DNA of 64,000 nt from Peribacillus simplex. GTDB lineage: Bacteria > Bacillota > Bacilli > Bacillales > DSM-1321. The notes beneath the pieces are model-generated. The model had not been told where the DNA came from, made no database searches, and worked only from the letters and a program-made list of their open reading frames with translations. Within the stretch, counting starts at the first letter, position 1. Every line of letters starts with the position of its first letter. A program made the translations under genes and the position numbers. Positions 31,399-42,123 of the stretch are shown piece by piece. The stretch spans positions 834,001-898,000 of the forward strand of contig NZ_CP011008.1 in the NCBI RefSeq assembly GCF_001578185.1. Reading direction: 5' to 3'.

Positions 31399-31599
31399 TT
31401 GATGTGCTTGGTCGTCGCTGAATTGTTGGGTGCAGATAGAGGGGTGGGCTTCATGATCCAGGATGCCCGTTCATTCATGCAAACGGACGTCGTATTCGTA
31501 GGCATCATTATTTTTGCCATGGCTGGTAAAATTTCTGACTCGTTTGTCCGCTTTTTAGAAAATCATTTGCTGAAATGGCAAGATAGCTTTAAAGCCTAA
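31399..31599 (+). pseudogene. C-terminal fragment of an SsuC/TauC-type ABC permease
   Basis: 66 codons matching the end of sulfonate/nitrate/taurine permeases: VVAELLGADRGVGFMIQDA, then the last membrane helix VVFVGIIIFAMAGKISDS. The rest of the gene (about 200 aa) and its partner ATPase and binding protein are absent, so it is a remnant. Confidence 0.75.
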
Positions 31600-31602
31600 T
31601 TG

Positions 31603-31641
31603 AAAAGGATGACCGCCCGGTTTGGGGAGGTCATCCTTTTT
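31603..31641. terminator. Terminator between permease remnant and kinase gene
   Basis: AAAAGGATGACC/GGTCATCCTTTT, T-run after it; usable in both directions. Confidence 0.88.
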
Positions 31642-31661
31642 CTTGTTTGTTAATGTATGTT

Positions 31662-32888
31662 TTAATCTATTTCGCTATATAAGGGCAAATAAATAGTGAA
31701 GGATGTTCCTTTGTTCAATTCGCTCTGTACCACGATTTTCCCTTTGTATTTTTGAACGATGGAATAACAAACGGTCAGGCCGATACCAGTTCCCCTATCT
31801 TTAAGCGAATAGAATGGGGTGCCGAGTATTTCAAGCTGTTCTTTGGAAAGACCTATTCCTGTATCCGTTATTCGGATTTTTGCCATAGTGAGTTCCTTCT
31901 CTGTTTCCACCTTGATGAATCCGGGATTGTTCATCGACTCAATTCCATTTTTCATGATATTGACCAGTATCTGTTTAAGCTCGATCGGATTCATATTGAT
32001 TTGTAGGTCATCACGGAAATCAAGTTGAAAGCCTATGTTTCGATTATTGGCAAAACTGGATAATAGATCGGAAATCTTTTGGATTTCATAATTTAAAGGA
32101 ATGACCTGAATATTATCCGTTTGCGGTTTTGCCAAAGACAAATAGTCATTGATTATCACTTGTGTATATTCAAGTTCTGTAAGCATGGTCTGCACATAAA
32201 ATTTTTCCGTCTCATTCAGTTCCTTCTCTTGATCCAATAACTGGGCAAACCCCTTCACGACTGTAATGGGATTTCGTATCTCATGTGCAATGGTGGCTGC
32301 TAGCTGACCGACTGAGTTCAATTGCTTGGCCTGTTGGATCTCCTTATGGAATGCATTAGTGGATTCCATCCTATTGTTGGTTCCTATGAACACAAATACC
32401 AATATGATTTGTATAGCGATGAAATTAATCGTATTGCCGAAACTATCCAATGAAACATACTCATAAGTGTATTTAAGATCCGTTTGCGAAATGATCAAGA
32501 TGGAAGCAGGACCTAATATGATATTTAAAGTGGCGACAATATAAAATCCGATTTTATCAAAGAGAAAAATGGGAATCAAGGGTGCTATAGCAAAAAAAGC
32601 CAGCATAATTGCGGTATCTGGGAAAATCCAGAATTTGCTGTATATATAAACAGTAATTAAAGAAATGAATAGGGTTTTATAGAAATTGACTTCTGTTTTT
32701 AAGAAAAACAACAGAGAAATTATCATCCCCGATATTAAAATGACCTGGAATGTCATATCGTAGGGGTTATCTTTCCAACTTATAGGTGATACGGAAATCC
32801 CAACTAATAGTAAAAAGGATATCATTGCCATGAATGCCTTCAGTATAAATCGGTGTTTGTTTTGATAATATTGATAGTTTTTTAACAT
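31662..32888 (-). CDS. Membrane sensor histidine kinase, sporulation-kinase type
   Basis: 408 residues. Six hydrophobic segments in the first 170 residues, then HisKA with phospho-acceptor His202 in ATIAHEIRNPITVVKGF, and HATPase_c with N box (NIMKNGIESM), G1 (DTGIGLSK), G2 (GTGIGL). The H-box text is that of the KinB/KinD-like kinases that feed the Spo0A phosphorelay. No response regulator gene is adjacent, which suits an orphan phosphorelay kinase. AAGGGG site before ATG. No extracellular sensory domain; sensing would be within the membrane part. Confidence 0.88.
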   Translation of the reverse strand: MLKNYQYYQNKHRFILKAFMAMISFLLLVGISVSPISWKDNPYDMTFQVILISGMIISLLFFLKTEVNFYKTLFISLITVYIYSKFWIFPDTAIMLAFFAIAPLIPIFLFDKIGFYIVATLNIILGPASILIISQTDLKYTYEYVSLDSFGNTINFIAIQIILVFVFIGTNNRMESTNAFHKEIQQAKQLNSVGQLAATIAHEIRNPITVVKGFAQLLDQEKELNETEKFYVQTMLTELEYTQVIINDYLSLAKPQTDNIQVIPLNYEIQKISDLLSSFANNRNIGFQLDFRDDLQINMNPIELKQILVNIMKNGIESMNNPGFIKVETEKELTMAKIRITDTGIGLSKEQLEILGTPFYSLKDRGTGIGLTVCYSIVQKYKGKIVVQSELNKGTSFTIYLPLYSEID

Positions 32889-33133
32889 AATTCCCCTTAA
32901 TATAAATATTCTGTTTGTTTAATAGTAATCTGATACTAGTTTTTTGTAAATCAGAAAAAAATAGATCTTGTCAACGTATGTAACAAATCCTTCTAAATCA
33001 AGGGGAAATGGATGATGGGGAGGCGAATGGAATGGGTTCATGGAATTAGGTTGGGTATAACGAACTGCACGGAGGCCTTGCAAGTAATTTGCTTCACGGG
33101 GCATTTTACCCATTTTAACTAATGTATTATTTC

Positions 33134-33161
33134 TTTACACTATATTTGCTGTAGATTCACA
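33134..33161 (+). promoter_or_regulatory. Candidate Pho box upstream of glpQ
   Basis: Three hexamers at exact 11-bp intervals: TTTACA (33134), TTTGCT (33145), TTCACA (33156). The PhoP site in B. subtilis is a series of TT(A/T)A(C/T)A-like repeats at 11-bp spacing. It precedes a secreted glycerophosphodiesterase, a known Pho-regulon function. Confidence 0.5.
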
Positions 33162-33206
33162 TTCCCCTTCTAAAATGGTGGTAATAATAGGAAGGGGATA
33201 GGGAAA

Positions 33207-34136
33207 ATGAAAACGAATATAAAGAAATTCGGTTTATGCATGATGAGTGCGGCTTTTATATTGCAGGCTACTTCCATGGAGGCCTCAGCAGCAAATGAAG
33301 ATCATTCGAATTCATCTATTTATGAGAGGAAAATTGTGAATATCGCACATCGAGGAGCTTCCGGTTATGCTCCTGAACATACCATACCCGCATATCAATT
33401 GGGAGAACAAATGAAAGGCGACTACATAGAAATCGATCTTCAGATGACAAAGGATGGAAGATTGATAGCAATGCATGATGAAAAGGTGGATCGTACAACG
33501 AATGGTACAGGTCTAGTGAAAGACTTAACGCTGGCAGAAATCAAAAAACTAGATGCCGGTACATGGTTCAATGAAAAATATCCGCAATTGGCAAAAAAGA
33601 AATATGAAGGGTTAACGGTACCCACTCTTGAAGAAGTCTTTATGAAATTCGGCAGGCAGGCCAATTACTATATTGAAACAAAGTCTCCTGATGTATATCC
33701 AGGAATGGAAGAAGAACTTCTGCAAGTTCTGAAAGAAAATAAACTGGTGGATTCAAAAGGCCGTACCAAAAATGTACTTATACAATCGTTCAGTCAAGAA
33801 AGCCTGTTGAAGGTTCATGCCATGAATCCAAATTTACGACTTGTACAGCTTTTTTCTTATAAGAACCAAGCAACCATTTCTGATGAGGAATTGGAATCCA
33901 TTAAGAAATATGCCATTGGCGTTGGCCCGAACTTCAATAAGGTGGACGGACAATATGTGAAGATGGTTCGAAATCATGACCTTCAATTCCATCCATATAC
34001 AGTAAATGAAAGAGCGGACATGAAAAAAGCTCTAGAATGGGGTGCAACGGGGCTGTTTACGAATTATCCCGATGTATTTAACGAGGTTCTAAGAGAGTAT
34101 AAGCATGAAAAGCACAATGACAATGTGAATTTATAA
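33207..34136 (+). CDS. glpQ: Secreted glycerophosphodiester phosphodiesterase
   Basis: 309 residues. Signal peptide (basic MKTNIKK, hydrophobic core, cleavage after about ASA at 26-28). GDPD TIM-barrel motifs: NIAHRGASGYAPEHT (catalytic His48 near N-terminus), EIDLQMTKDG, MHDEKVDRTT, ETKSPD, and C-terminal FTNYPD. Splits glycerophosphodiesters (including those from phospholipid or teichoic-acid turnover) to glycerol-3-phosphate outside the cell. GGAAGGGG site before ATG. Confidence 0.93.
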   Translation: MKTNIKKFGLCMMSAAFILQATSMEASAANEDHSNSSIYERKIVNIAHRGASGYAPEHTIPAYQLGEQMKGDYIEIDLQMTKDGRLIAMHDEKVDRTTNGTGLVKDLTLAEIKKLDAGTWFNEKYPQLAKKKYEGLTVPTLEEVFMKFGRQANYYIETKSPDVYPGMEEELLQVLKENKLVDSKGRTKNVLIQSFSQESLLKVHAMNPNLRLVQLFSYKNQATISDEELESIKKYAIGVGPNFNKVDGQYVKMVRNHDLQFHPYTVNERADMKKALEWGATGLFTNYPDVFNEVLREYKHEKHNDNVNL

Positions 34137-34163
34137 GGTTACTAAATAAGTGTTTCATAGGTG

Positions 34164-34189
34164 AGTCCCGGTTTTCCGGGGCTTTTTTT
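34164..34189 (+). terminator. glpQ terminator
   Basis: AGTCCCGG/CCGGGGCT hairpin with T7. Confidence 0.85.
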
Positions 34190-34302
34190 GTATGAACCGG
34201 ATTCAACTTAATGAAGGGCATTTAATCCTTGGGAGAAATAGGTGTTCATAGGCTTAGTAGACTTTTGATTATAAACGGGTTTCTAGTATGAGGACATAGA
34301 AA

Positions 34303-34344
34303 ACCTCGAATAAGGGACTTTTTTTACTGTGTCCATTATTCGGG
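34303..34344. repeat. Inverted repeat of unknown role
   Basis: TCGAATAAGGGAC pairs with GTCCATTATTCGG around an 11-nt T-rich loop. No T tract follows on the plus strand. Possibly an old terminator. Confidence 0.4.
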
Positions 34345-34483
34345 GGATGGTTCGATCTGCATGGGCTTTTTTATTAGGGACACAAATAGATTGAAATTAT
34401 TGTTATATTATGGATATCGTATAAAAAAGGTGAAAAAAGATGAATGATCATTATGTGTGTGAACTGAAGAGTATCTGCTTTTC

Positions 34484-34805
34484 TTGACTATTATCGTTGC
34501 TTTTGTTTCAGGTGGATCCGGGAATGTGATGATTGATCCAATGGATGATGGAGGGTATAATGTGTATCCTCAGGCCAGTTATTCCAATATGGTCGATATG
34601 GGAAATGGACTTTTTGGCGTGTTGACTGGCGGTACGGATTTAAGCGGAGATGAAACATTCAAAATCTATTATTATGATAGGGAAAAAGATGAGTTGATCT
34701 TCAAAAAAGAAACGATGCCAAGTGAACTTGAACAAGGGCTTTTGGTAATGAGATGGAGTATTTATATTATATAATGATAGTGACAAAAGGAGGATGTATA
34801 GATGA
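34484..34805 (+). pseudogene. Frameshifted hypothetical gene
   Basis: TTG-started frame YLLFLTIIVAF... continues to about GLLVMR and then goes out of frame; in another frame protein-like text GVFILYNDSDKRRMYR resumes and ends at TGA 34803, overlapping the next ATG in the usual way for coupled genes. Upstream the leading hydrophobic stretch also lacks an in-frame ATG, since an ATG at 34441 is in a different frame. So the gene seems broken by at least one indel. Family unknown. Confidence 0.5.
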
Positions 34806-35257
34806 TGGTATATAATTCGGCAGCAGAACTTTGTAAAGGGTTTGGGTATCCGCCCGTTCACGTTAAATTGACGATAGAGATCGTCGATAAGAGGCTGGGA
34901 CCTGTAAGGGCGGAAGCAGAGATAGCCATCAAGCCTGTTGAGTCAAAGGGGTTTTTAGAGGTGCTGGTGGAGGATCTGGAATCGGAGCATATTTTTGCTG
35001 ATGAAAATGGCAGCATATACGGAAGTTTTGGCATCGATCAAAGCATCCAGATTTATGATGAAGTCCTAACTACCATTCCATTCGAAGAGTTAATCGGAAA
35101 AGAAAATTGGAAAGAGGCTGTCGATTCATTTATCATGGAAGAAAAGCTAAAAGGACAGTTGGAAAAGGTACTAAATAATTATCAATTCAGTGATATGAGT
35201 GGTAAATATAAATTTAGAAAAATATGTACGATTACTGAACTCCAATTTTTGAAGTGA
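34802..35257 (+). CDS. Hypothetical protein, 151 aa
   Basis: AAAGGAGG 9 bp before ATG, own terminator downstream. Acidic soluble protein, starts MMVYNSAAELCKGFGYPP. No recognised domain. It overlaps the end of the broken gene before it, and the two may have formed an operon. Confidence 0.6.
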   Translation: MMVYNSAAELCKGFGYPPVHVKLTIEIVDKRLGPVRAEAEIAIKPVESKGFLEVLVEDLESEHIFADENGSIYGSFGIDQSIQIYDEVLTTIPFEELIGKENWKEAVDSFIMEEKLKGQLEKVLNNYQFSDMSGKYKFRKICTITELQFLK

Positions 35258-35264
35258 AAAAATG

Positions 35265-35294
35265 GAGAAGGTAAAAAGCCTTCTCTATTTTCAT
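35265..35294 (+). terminator. Terminator of the 151-aa gene
   Basis: GAGAAGG/CCTTCTC hairpin followed by TATTTTCATT. Confidence 0.7.
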
Positions 35295-35594
35295 TATTCT
35301 TGGATCATATTAAAGCTGTTTTGGTTAGCATAACAAGCCTTCTTTTCTTCGTATTCGGTCCCATCCATCCATATCAGGTAAACCCCGTCCTTTAACTAAG
35401 AACATCTTCGCATTATGTTTACATCAGATAAAAGTAAGTTCGGCATTGGTTAAAAACATATTCCCATCAAATATCTATTATTAAAAAAATCCACTTTTTT
35501 GAATGCGATGGTAAGTATGCATGAAATCGCATCAGACTGTGAAATATGGTTCTATATTTTTCATCATTTGTTAGATATATTGAATGTAAGGCAC
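35295..35594. other. No gene recognised
   Basis: AT-rich spacer between convergent genes; no frame with a ribosome site and no RNA motif seen. Confidence 0.5.
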
Positions 35595-35623
35595 TAAAAA
35601 AGCACAGGAGTTAGCCCCTGTGC
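35595..35623 (-). terminator. Terminator of the SH3/DUF3298 gene
   Basis: GCACAGG/CCTGTGC stem, then TTTTTTAG on the minus strand, 8 bp past the stop codon. Confidence 0.88.
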
Positions 35624-35630
35624 GACGAAA

Positions 35631-36527
35631 TTATTTATAAACCTTACTTGGGATTTTTACTGCAGGGCGGCCAAATGCATAAGGAGCTACTTCATATTCT
35701 TGGAATACGAGATAGATCCCCCCATTTGTATAATAGAACTGTGAATCCTTATTGACGGGAACCTCGCTCTGTTTTTTTACATAAAAACTATCTCTTTTCC
35801 TCATGTAGTCAAAAGCATATTTCTGCACCTTCGTATATTTCACTTTGGATGTGAGGATTTCACTGATTTTCACCTGTTTACCGGAAGACACTTTAAAATT
35901 ATAGGATGTTGTGTATCCCATTCCATGAGCTCCACCGCTATAGGAGTAATCGTCAAAAAGAATGCTTAGCTTTTCATCCTGGTTGAATTTCACTTTATAC
36001 GAAATACTGTAACTATACTGGCAAGTGTATGGGGATTCTTTGCACCATTCCTCATTTTTATCTTTTTCCCTATCCTTTTTTGCTTGCAGATAAAAGGAAT
36101 AGGCATCCTTGGCATGCTTAGTTAACACCTGATTAATTTTATCCTGAGCTGCTTTACTTTTTAGTCCTGATACTTGCGGATACGACAAGTCACTAATATT
36201 TTTATACTTTTTCTTGGTTATCTTCACATTGCTGAATTTTAAATATTTAGTAGATACATAGGCTTTTTTTCCATTGTACCGAATTTCCGACCAGCCGGAT
36301 TTTGTTTTTGAATAAACGGTTACGGCTTTCCCTTTCTCCAACGATCCTACTTTTTTATAGCTGGTGCCGGGACCACTTCTAACAGATAAAGGGGAATTCT
36401 TCGTGTTTACCGTTGCGTTTTCTGTAGTGGCTGCGGAGACAGAGTCGATTTTTATCAGTAAAAAAGAGATGCATGTAAAAGCTAATGCGACAGCAAGGAA
36501 AATCTTAGTGAAATTCTTGGATAGCAT
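35631..36527 (-). CDS. Secreted SH3b-domain protein with DUF4163/DUF3298
   Basis: 298 residues. Signal peptide to about residue 32 (VSA). Bacterial SH3 domain at about 40-97 (SVRSGPGTSYKKVGSLEKG, WSEIRYNGKKAYVSTKYL). Then DUF4163-like (100-190) and DUF3298 (about 195-290, FDDYSYSGGAHGMGY, PYAFGRPAVKIP) domains, the pair also found N-terminal to PdaC deacetylase and in RsiV. No deacetylase domain is attached. Likely cell-wall associated; DUF3298 can bind lysozyme-like ligands in RsiV, which hints at a sensing or protective role. AAAGGTGG site before ATG. Confidence 0.82.
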   Translation of the reverse strand: MLSKNFTKIFLAVALAFTCISFLLIKIDSVSAATTENATVNTKNSPLSVRSGPGTSYKKVGSLEKGKAVTVYSKTKSGWSEIRYNGKKAYVSTKYLKFSNVKITKKKYKNISDLSYPQVSGLKSKAAQDKINQVLTKHAKDAYSFYLQAKKDREKDKNEEWCKESPYTCQYSYSISYKVKFNQDEKLSILFDDYSYSGGAHGMGYTTSYNFKVSSGKQVKISEILTSKVKYTKVQKYAFDYMRKRDSFYVKKQSEVPVNKDSQFYYTNGGIYLVFQEYEVAPYAFGRPAVKIPSKVYK

Positions 36528-36629
36528 TCAATTACCACCTTTGTATAATTTTTACATTACCTATTATATAAGTTGGTGGATCAAATAGAAAGTTAATTTT
36601 ATAATTCAAAAGCTAAAGAGGAGAAAAAA

Positions 36630-37163
36630 ATGAAAATTGGTTTAGTACGGCATTTTAAGGTGGCACATGAATTCCCTACTGGGAAATCTGTGACGGCGGA
36701 TGATATGAAGCAATGGTTTGTGGACTATGATGCAGCGGATATTATTTATGGAACGACCTTACTTGGCGTGGAGGAATGGCAGGAATGTTATTGCAGTAAT
36801 ATGTCGAGAGCTGTCAAGACAGCGGAACATATTTATCCAGGTACGGTTCATCGGATGGAGGAGCTGCGGGAAATACCTTCTCCCCCTCTCAAAGGGAAGG
36901 TGAAGCTGCCATTCATCCTTTGGGCCATCTGGATTCGCTGCTGCTCGCTGTTCAACAAGGAGACAAGGGCGGAAATTAAGATCGCCGAACGAAGGATCAA
37001 TAGAGTATTGGATGAAGTTTTTGCAAAGGGGGAAAGGGATGTTCTGATCGTGAGTCATGCCGCCCTTATGGTCTATATGAGGAAAGAGCTGATCCGACGG
37101 GGGTTCACCGGTCCAAAATTCAAGATTGCCGGTAATGGAAAGCTGTATGTATTCGAAAGATGA
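36630..37163 (+). CDS. Histidine phosphatase superfamily protein
   Basis: 177 residues. Catalytic His in LVRHFKV (RHF in place of the usual RHG), second Arg in SNMSRAVKTAE, acid in MEELREI and second His in VSHAAL, the four-residue pocket of the phosphoglycerate-mutase-like superfamily. Small cytosolic phosphatase of unknown substrate. GAGGAG site upstream. Confidence 0.82.
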   Translation: MKIGLVRHFKVAHEFPTGKSVTADDMKQWFVDYDAADIIYGTTLLGVEEWQECYCSNMSRAVKTAEHIYPGTVHRMEELREIPSPPLKGKVKLPFILWAIWIRCCSLFNKETRAEIKIAERRINRVLDEVFAKGERDVLIVSHAALMVYMRKELIRRGFTGPKFKIAGNGKLYVFER

Positions 37164-37338
37164 TAAGTCAAAAATATAGGGTTTCCCACCATAGAAGGTA
37201 AGTCTGGTATATTGAACATTTTACTTAAGAAAGATGCAGGCCTTTTCCGATTAGTTATTCTTTTTCCGTTGGTTGTGGTTTATTATTGTAATAGTGTAAT
37301 TTTTACGAATTCAATAATAGGGAAAGAGGTTGGACAAT

Positions 37339-38127
37339 TTGGTGAAGGCAGTTTTTTTTGATTTAGATGATACATTACTATGGGATCAGAAAAGTGTAAA
37401 AGAGGCTTTTGTGGCCACATGTAAAGTGGCTAAGGAGAAATATGATTTAAATGTCGACGAGTTTGAAGAAGCAGTTCGGAAGGAAGCGCGTGAGCTTTAT
37501 TCTTCTTACGATACTTATGGATTTACACAAATGATCGGAATCAACCCATTTGAAGGACTGTGGGGAAATTTTCAGGATGATCATGATGAATTCCGGAAGA
37601 TGGCCGTGATTGCACCAAATTATCGGAAAGAAGCATGGACGAGAGGCTTGAAGGCATTAGGGATCGATGACCCGGCATTTGGACTCGAACTGGCAGAACG
37701 TTTCCCTGCAGAGAGACGTAAAAAGCCATTTATTTATGAAGAATCATTCCGTGTGTTAGATGAATTAAAAGGGAAGTACAAAATGCTATTGTTGACAAAC
37801 GGTTCTCCTGAACTCCAAAATACTAAACTTGAAATTACACCTGAACTAGTTCCTTATTTCGATCAAATCGTCATTTCTGGAGCTTTTGGACGAGGTAAAC
37901 CGGATGCCTCCATTTTTGAGCATGCTTTGGAGATCATGGAGCTTGATAAGGATGAAGTATTGATGGTCGGCGATAATTTAATGACGGATATCCTTGGGGC
38001 ATCACGGGTAGGTATAAAGTCGGTTTGGATAAATCGCCATGATAAGGAACGGAATGAAGTGCTTCCAACCTATGAAATCAAGCATTTAGAGGGGCTTTTC
38101 CCAATCCTTGAGAGCCTGGAAAATTAA
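37339..38127 (+). CDS. HAD-superfamily hydrolase (YsaA-like)
   Basis: 262 residues. Motif [10 protein letters not shown] (nucleophile Asp), motif II LLLTNGS, motif III Lys in GRGKPD, motif [11 protein letters not shown]. All-helical C1 cap. Similar in length to B. subtilis YsaA. The frame is open from TTG 37330, but the AGAGG site overlaps that codon; TTG 37339 or GTG 37342 fit the spacing. Small-molecule phosphatase, substrate not evident. Confidence 0.88.
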   Translation: MVKAVFFDLDDTLLWDQKSVKEAFVATCKVAKEKYDLNVDEFEEAVRKEARELYSSYDTYGFTQMIGINPFEGLWGNFQDDHDEFRKMAVIAPNYRKEAWTRGLKALGIDDPAFGLELAERFPAERRKKPFIYEESFRVLDELKGKYKMLLLTNGSPELQNTKLEITPELVPYFDQIVISGAFGRGKPDASIFEHALEIMELDKDEVLMVGDNLMTDILGASRVGIKSVWINRHDKERNEVLPTYEIKHLEGLFPILESLEN

Positions 38128-38250
38128 TTGGTGATCCTTCTCCAAGTAAAGAATTTGGAGAGGATGACCTAAAGTATTAGGACTTTCGAATTATATACAG
38201 AATGAAAAGGGTGATATATAGTTACCCTGTAATCAATTAAATTATTCAGA

Positions 38251-38347
38251 CTAGGGGTGTCCAATAACAGTTGGGCTGAGAGAGAAGCGCTTATGCTTCT
38301 TAACCCTCAGGACCTGATCTGGTTCATACCAGCGTGGGGAAGTTAGA
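38251..38347 (+). ncRNA. TPP riboswitch (THI element)
   Basis: Conserved blocks GGGGTGTCC, GGGCTGAGA, ACCCTCAGGACCTGATCTGG and CATACCAGCGTGGGGAAG in the right order. It binds thiamine diphosphate and precedes a terminator and thiC. Confidence 0.96.
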
Positions 38348-38402
38348 ATCTACTAAACAATGACATTTCATTTGGTCATTTCTGTAGTAATACTAACGTT
38401 AG

Positions 38403-38432
38403 CCGGGTCTTAAATATGAGATCCGGTTTTTT
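38403..38432 (+). terminator. Terminator controlled by the TPP riboswitch
   Basis: CCGGGTCT/AGATCCGG with T6, between riboswitch and thiC: transcription attenuation. Confidence 0.88.
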
Positions 38433-38465
38433 CGTGCGAAATGGATTGGATTTTGTCCTTTTTAA

Positions 38466-40274
<1,809 letters not shown>

Positions 40275-40296
40275 TTCGGACGAGAGGGAGAATTCG

Positions 40297-40467
40297 ATGA
40301 ATCGGGTAATCCAGATAAAAGTTGAAATGAAACAGTTGGAAACTCAATTGGAACAGCTAAAAAGAGAGCTGAACATTTATCGGGAGAATTGTAATCATGA
40401 ATTTGTAAAAAATGATTATAGTCAACAATGTACAAAGTGCTACTTAATCGAAAGTCTGCAATGGTAG
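40297..40467 (+). CDS. Small Cys-containing coiled-coil protein, 56 aa
   Basis: ATG 40297 with GAGAGGGAG 7 bp upstream. Helical Glu/Leu-rich half (about 5-33) followed by CNHEFVKNDYSQQCTKC, a possible C-H-C-C zinc site. Starts 22 bp after thiC, so may be in the thiamine-controlled transcript. Function unknown. Confidence 0.65.
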   Translation: MNRVIQIKVEMKQLETQLEQLKRELNIYRENCNHEFVKNDYSQQCTKCYLIESLQW

Positions 40468-40502
40468 TGATTCCTTAATCGTCCTTTCGTTATCGGAATT
40501 AA

Positions 40503-40552
40503 TCCCTTAATCATGTGGGGCATTCAATCATAAAGTCAACATGATTAAGGGA
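40503..40552. terminator. Long inverted repeat, likely terminator
   Basis: Perfect 14-bp stem TCCCTTAATCATGT/ACATGATTAAGGGA with a 22-nt loop, between the convergent small gene and the DUF3231 gene; only a weak T tract (ATATTTCATT). Confidence 0.6.
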
Positions 40553-40559
40553 TATTTCA

Positions 40560-41069
40560 TTACAAACTTGTTTTATTAATATGAAGAGGGGGAGGGACCA
40601 GCCATCCTTTTTCCTTATTTAATCTTAGGAAATCAGCACCCAATGCTGCTTTTTTTGCATGGAATTGTGCGAACATCACTGCGATATCTTCGCGGATGCA
40701 TTGACCCATGATCTGGCTGCAAGCAACTAATCCTGCATTAATATCGATTGATACTGAAGCAGAGATTTCAGGATCTTGAAGACGTGCCCCAACGGGAATA
40801 TCCTCTAAATTAGCTTTAGGCCTTTCAGGTGGTGATGGAGGCAGTCCTACGTTATTTTCTTTTAATAATAATTCAATTTGGTCATTTTCCTGTTTCCCTT
40901 GATTTATCACTTCTACAAGTAATTTATGCAGGTCCTTGTCACCAGTGTGATTGAGCATTGTTTGATGACATGCAATTAACCCTTTTGTTGTTGTTAGAAA
41001 TGCCCATGTACCAAATACCTCTCCGTAATGCATAGGCTCTTCTTTTGGGTTTCCGCTTAAAATTCCCAT
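40560..41069 (-). CDS. DUF3231-family protein
   Basis: 169 residues from ATG 41069 (AGGAGG 7 bp upstream; the ATG at 41075 is too close). Text such as MGILSGNPKEEPMHYGEVF and PPSPPERPKANL is that of DUF3231 proteins, common in spore formers and related to ferritin-like/CotF-type helical bundles. Mostly helical. Role unknown; neighbours include a CotF-like coat gene, so a spore link is plausible. Confidence 0.8.
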   Translation of the reverse strand: MGILSGNPKEEPMHYGEVFGTWAFLTTTKGLIACHQTMLNHTGDKDLHKLLVEVINQGKQENDQIELLLKENNVGLPPSPPERPKANLEDIPVGARLQDPEISASVSIDINAGLVACSQIMGQCIREDIAVMFAQFHAKKAALGADFLRLNKEKGWLVPPPLHINKTSL

Positions 41070-41161
41070 AACCATCCTCCTTGAACTATTTTACGCATTT
41101 AAGTTACCTTGTACTAATCCATGAATCTATGAGTTAATGTTTGGAAATGTTAGAGGGTAAT

Positions 41162-41305
41162 TTAGCCTTTTATTCCTTGTAGCCATTCTTGATAACATTC
41201 ATCACAGAGCATTTCATTTCTATCCGTGTCAGTAACTTGAAATGTTACGACATGGATTTTTTTTTCTTCCGTGTCATCAGTACAATAGAAGCATTTATGA
41301 GTCAT
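41162..41305 (-). CDS. Small zinc-ribbon-like protein, 47 aa
   Basis: Short gene: ATG at 41305 with GGGAGG upstream, stop TAA at 41162. The protein begins MTHKCFYCTDD and ends near LCDECYQEWL, giving two CxxC pairs 31 residues apart, a typical zinc ribbon. It lies just upstream of the DUF3231 gene in the same direction. Function unknown. Confidence 0.75.
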   Translation of the reverse strand: MTHKCFYCTDDTEEKKIHVVTFQVTDTDRNEMLCDECYQEWLQGIKG

Positions 41306-41471
41306 TTGAAAGCCTCCCATACATATAAAGTGTTTATAGTTTAGAACATCAGGCTTTTTTTATACAGACAACATGATGTAGGGCGGAAGAGTTTATTGAA
41401 TAATCCTGTTGGTTTTTAACATACTAAGCTTGTTCACATCATTGATGAAACGAAACGAGGAGGGAAATAAA

Positions 41472-42104
41472 ATGCAAAATCAAAATCAACAAGGTCAAGT
41501 ACACCAGAACATGCAAACGGGTGCTATTCCCCCACAAATGAATCACGGTGGTCACGAAGTATTCGATGTACATGAAGTGTTGTCGGGAGCGATTGGAACT
41601 TTAAACACTTACATGCTTTTGCGTCAGCATGCTCAGGATCAGGAATTGATGGACATTCTGGATCGTCAATATCAGTTCATCCAAGATGAATATAATATTT
41701 CACTGGAGTGCTTCCAAACGGGCCAAGATCCTTCTAAACCAACCCAGAGCTACAAAATGAATCAAGGTAATGATTTTATATATGGATTGACACCAACCCA
41801 GCCAAAGAAACCTTTGCAATCCGTGTCGGAAATTACAGATGAGTGCATTGCAGGCTTGATGCTTGGAGCTGTTAAGTCTGCAGCATCCATGAAAGCGATG
41901 GCAGCGCTTGAAATAACGAATCCGGTGGTTCGCCGTGTGTTTGCAGATTCCGTTCCGAACTGCATTGAAATGGCATATGAGATTTCGTTATATCAAAACA
42001 AACATCATTACTACCAAGTTCCACAGCTTGCACAGCAGGATATGCAACAAATGATGAATTCGTATGCCCCCGCACAAGGGAATAACAACAACATGAAACA
42101 TTAA
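41472..42104 (+). CDS. Spore coat protein, CotF family
   Basis: 210 residues from ATG 41472 with GAGGAGGG upstream. Gln/Asn-rich head (1-35), then a helical-bundle Coat_F domain (about 38-190) with the recurring VHEVLSGAIGTLNTY and ECIAGLMLGAVKSAA helices, ending in an Asn-rich tail. By family a coat or exosporium component made in the mother cell during sporulation. No sigma-K promoter could be assigned with confidence. Confidence 0.85.
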   Translation: MQNQNQQGQVHQNMQTGAIPPQMNHGGHEVFDVHEVLSGAIGTLNTYMLLRQHAQDQELMDILDRQYQFIQDEYNISLECFQTGQDPSKPTQSYKMNQGNDFIYGLTPTQPKKPLQSVSEITDECIAGLMLGAVKSAASMKAMAALEITNPVVRRVFADSVPNCIEMAYEISLYQNKHHYYQVPQLAQQDMQQMMNSYAPAQGNNNNMKH

Positions 42105-42123
42105 AGGCATTTATTAATAACAA

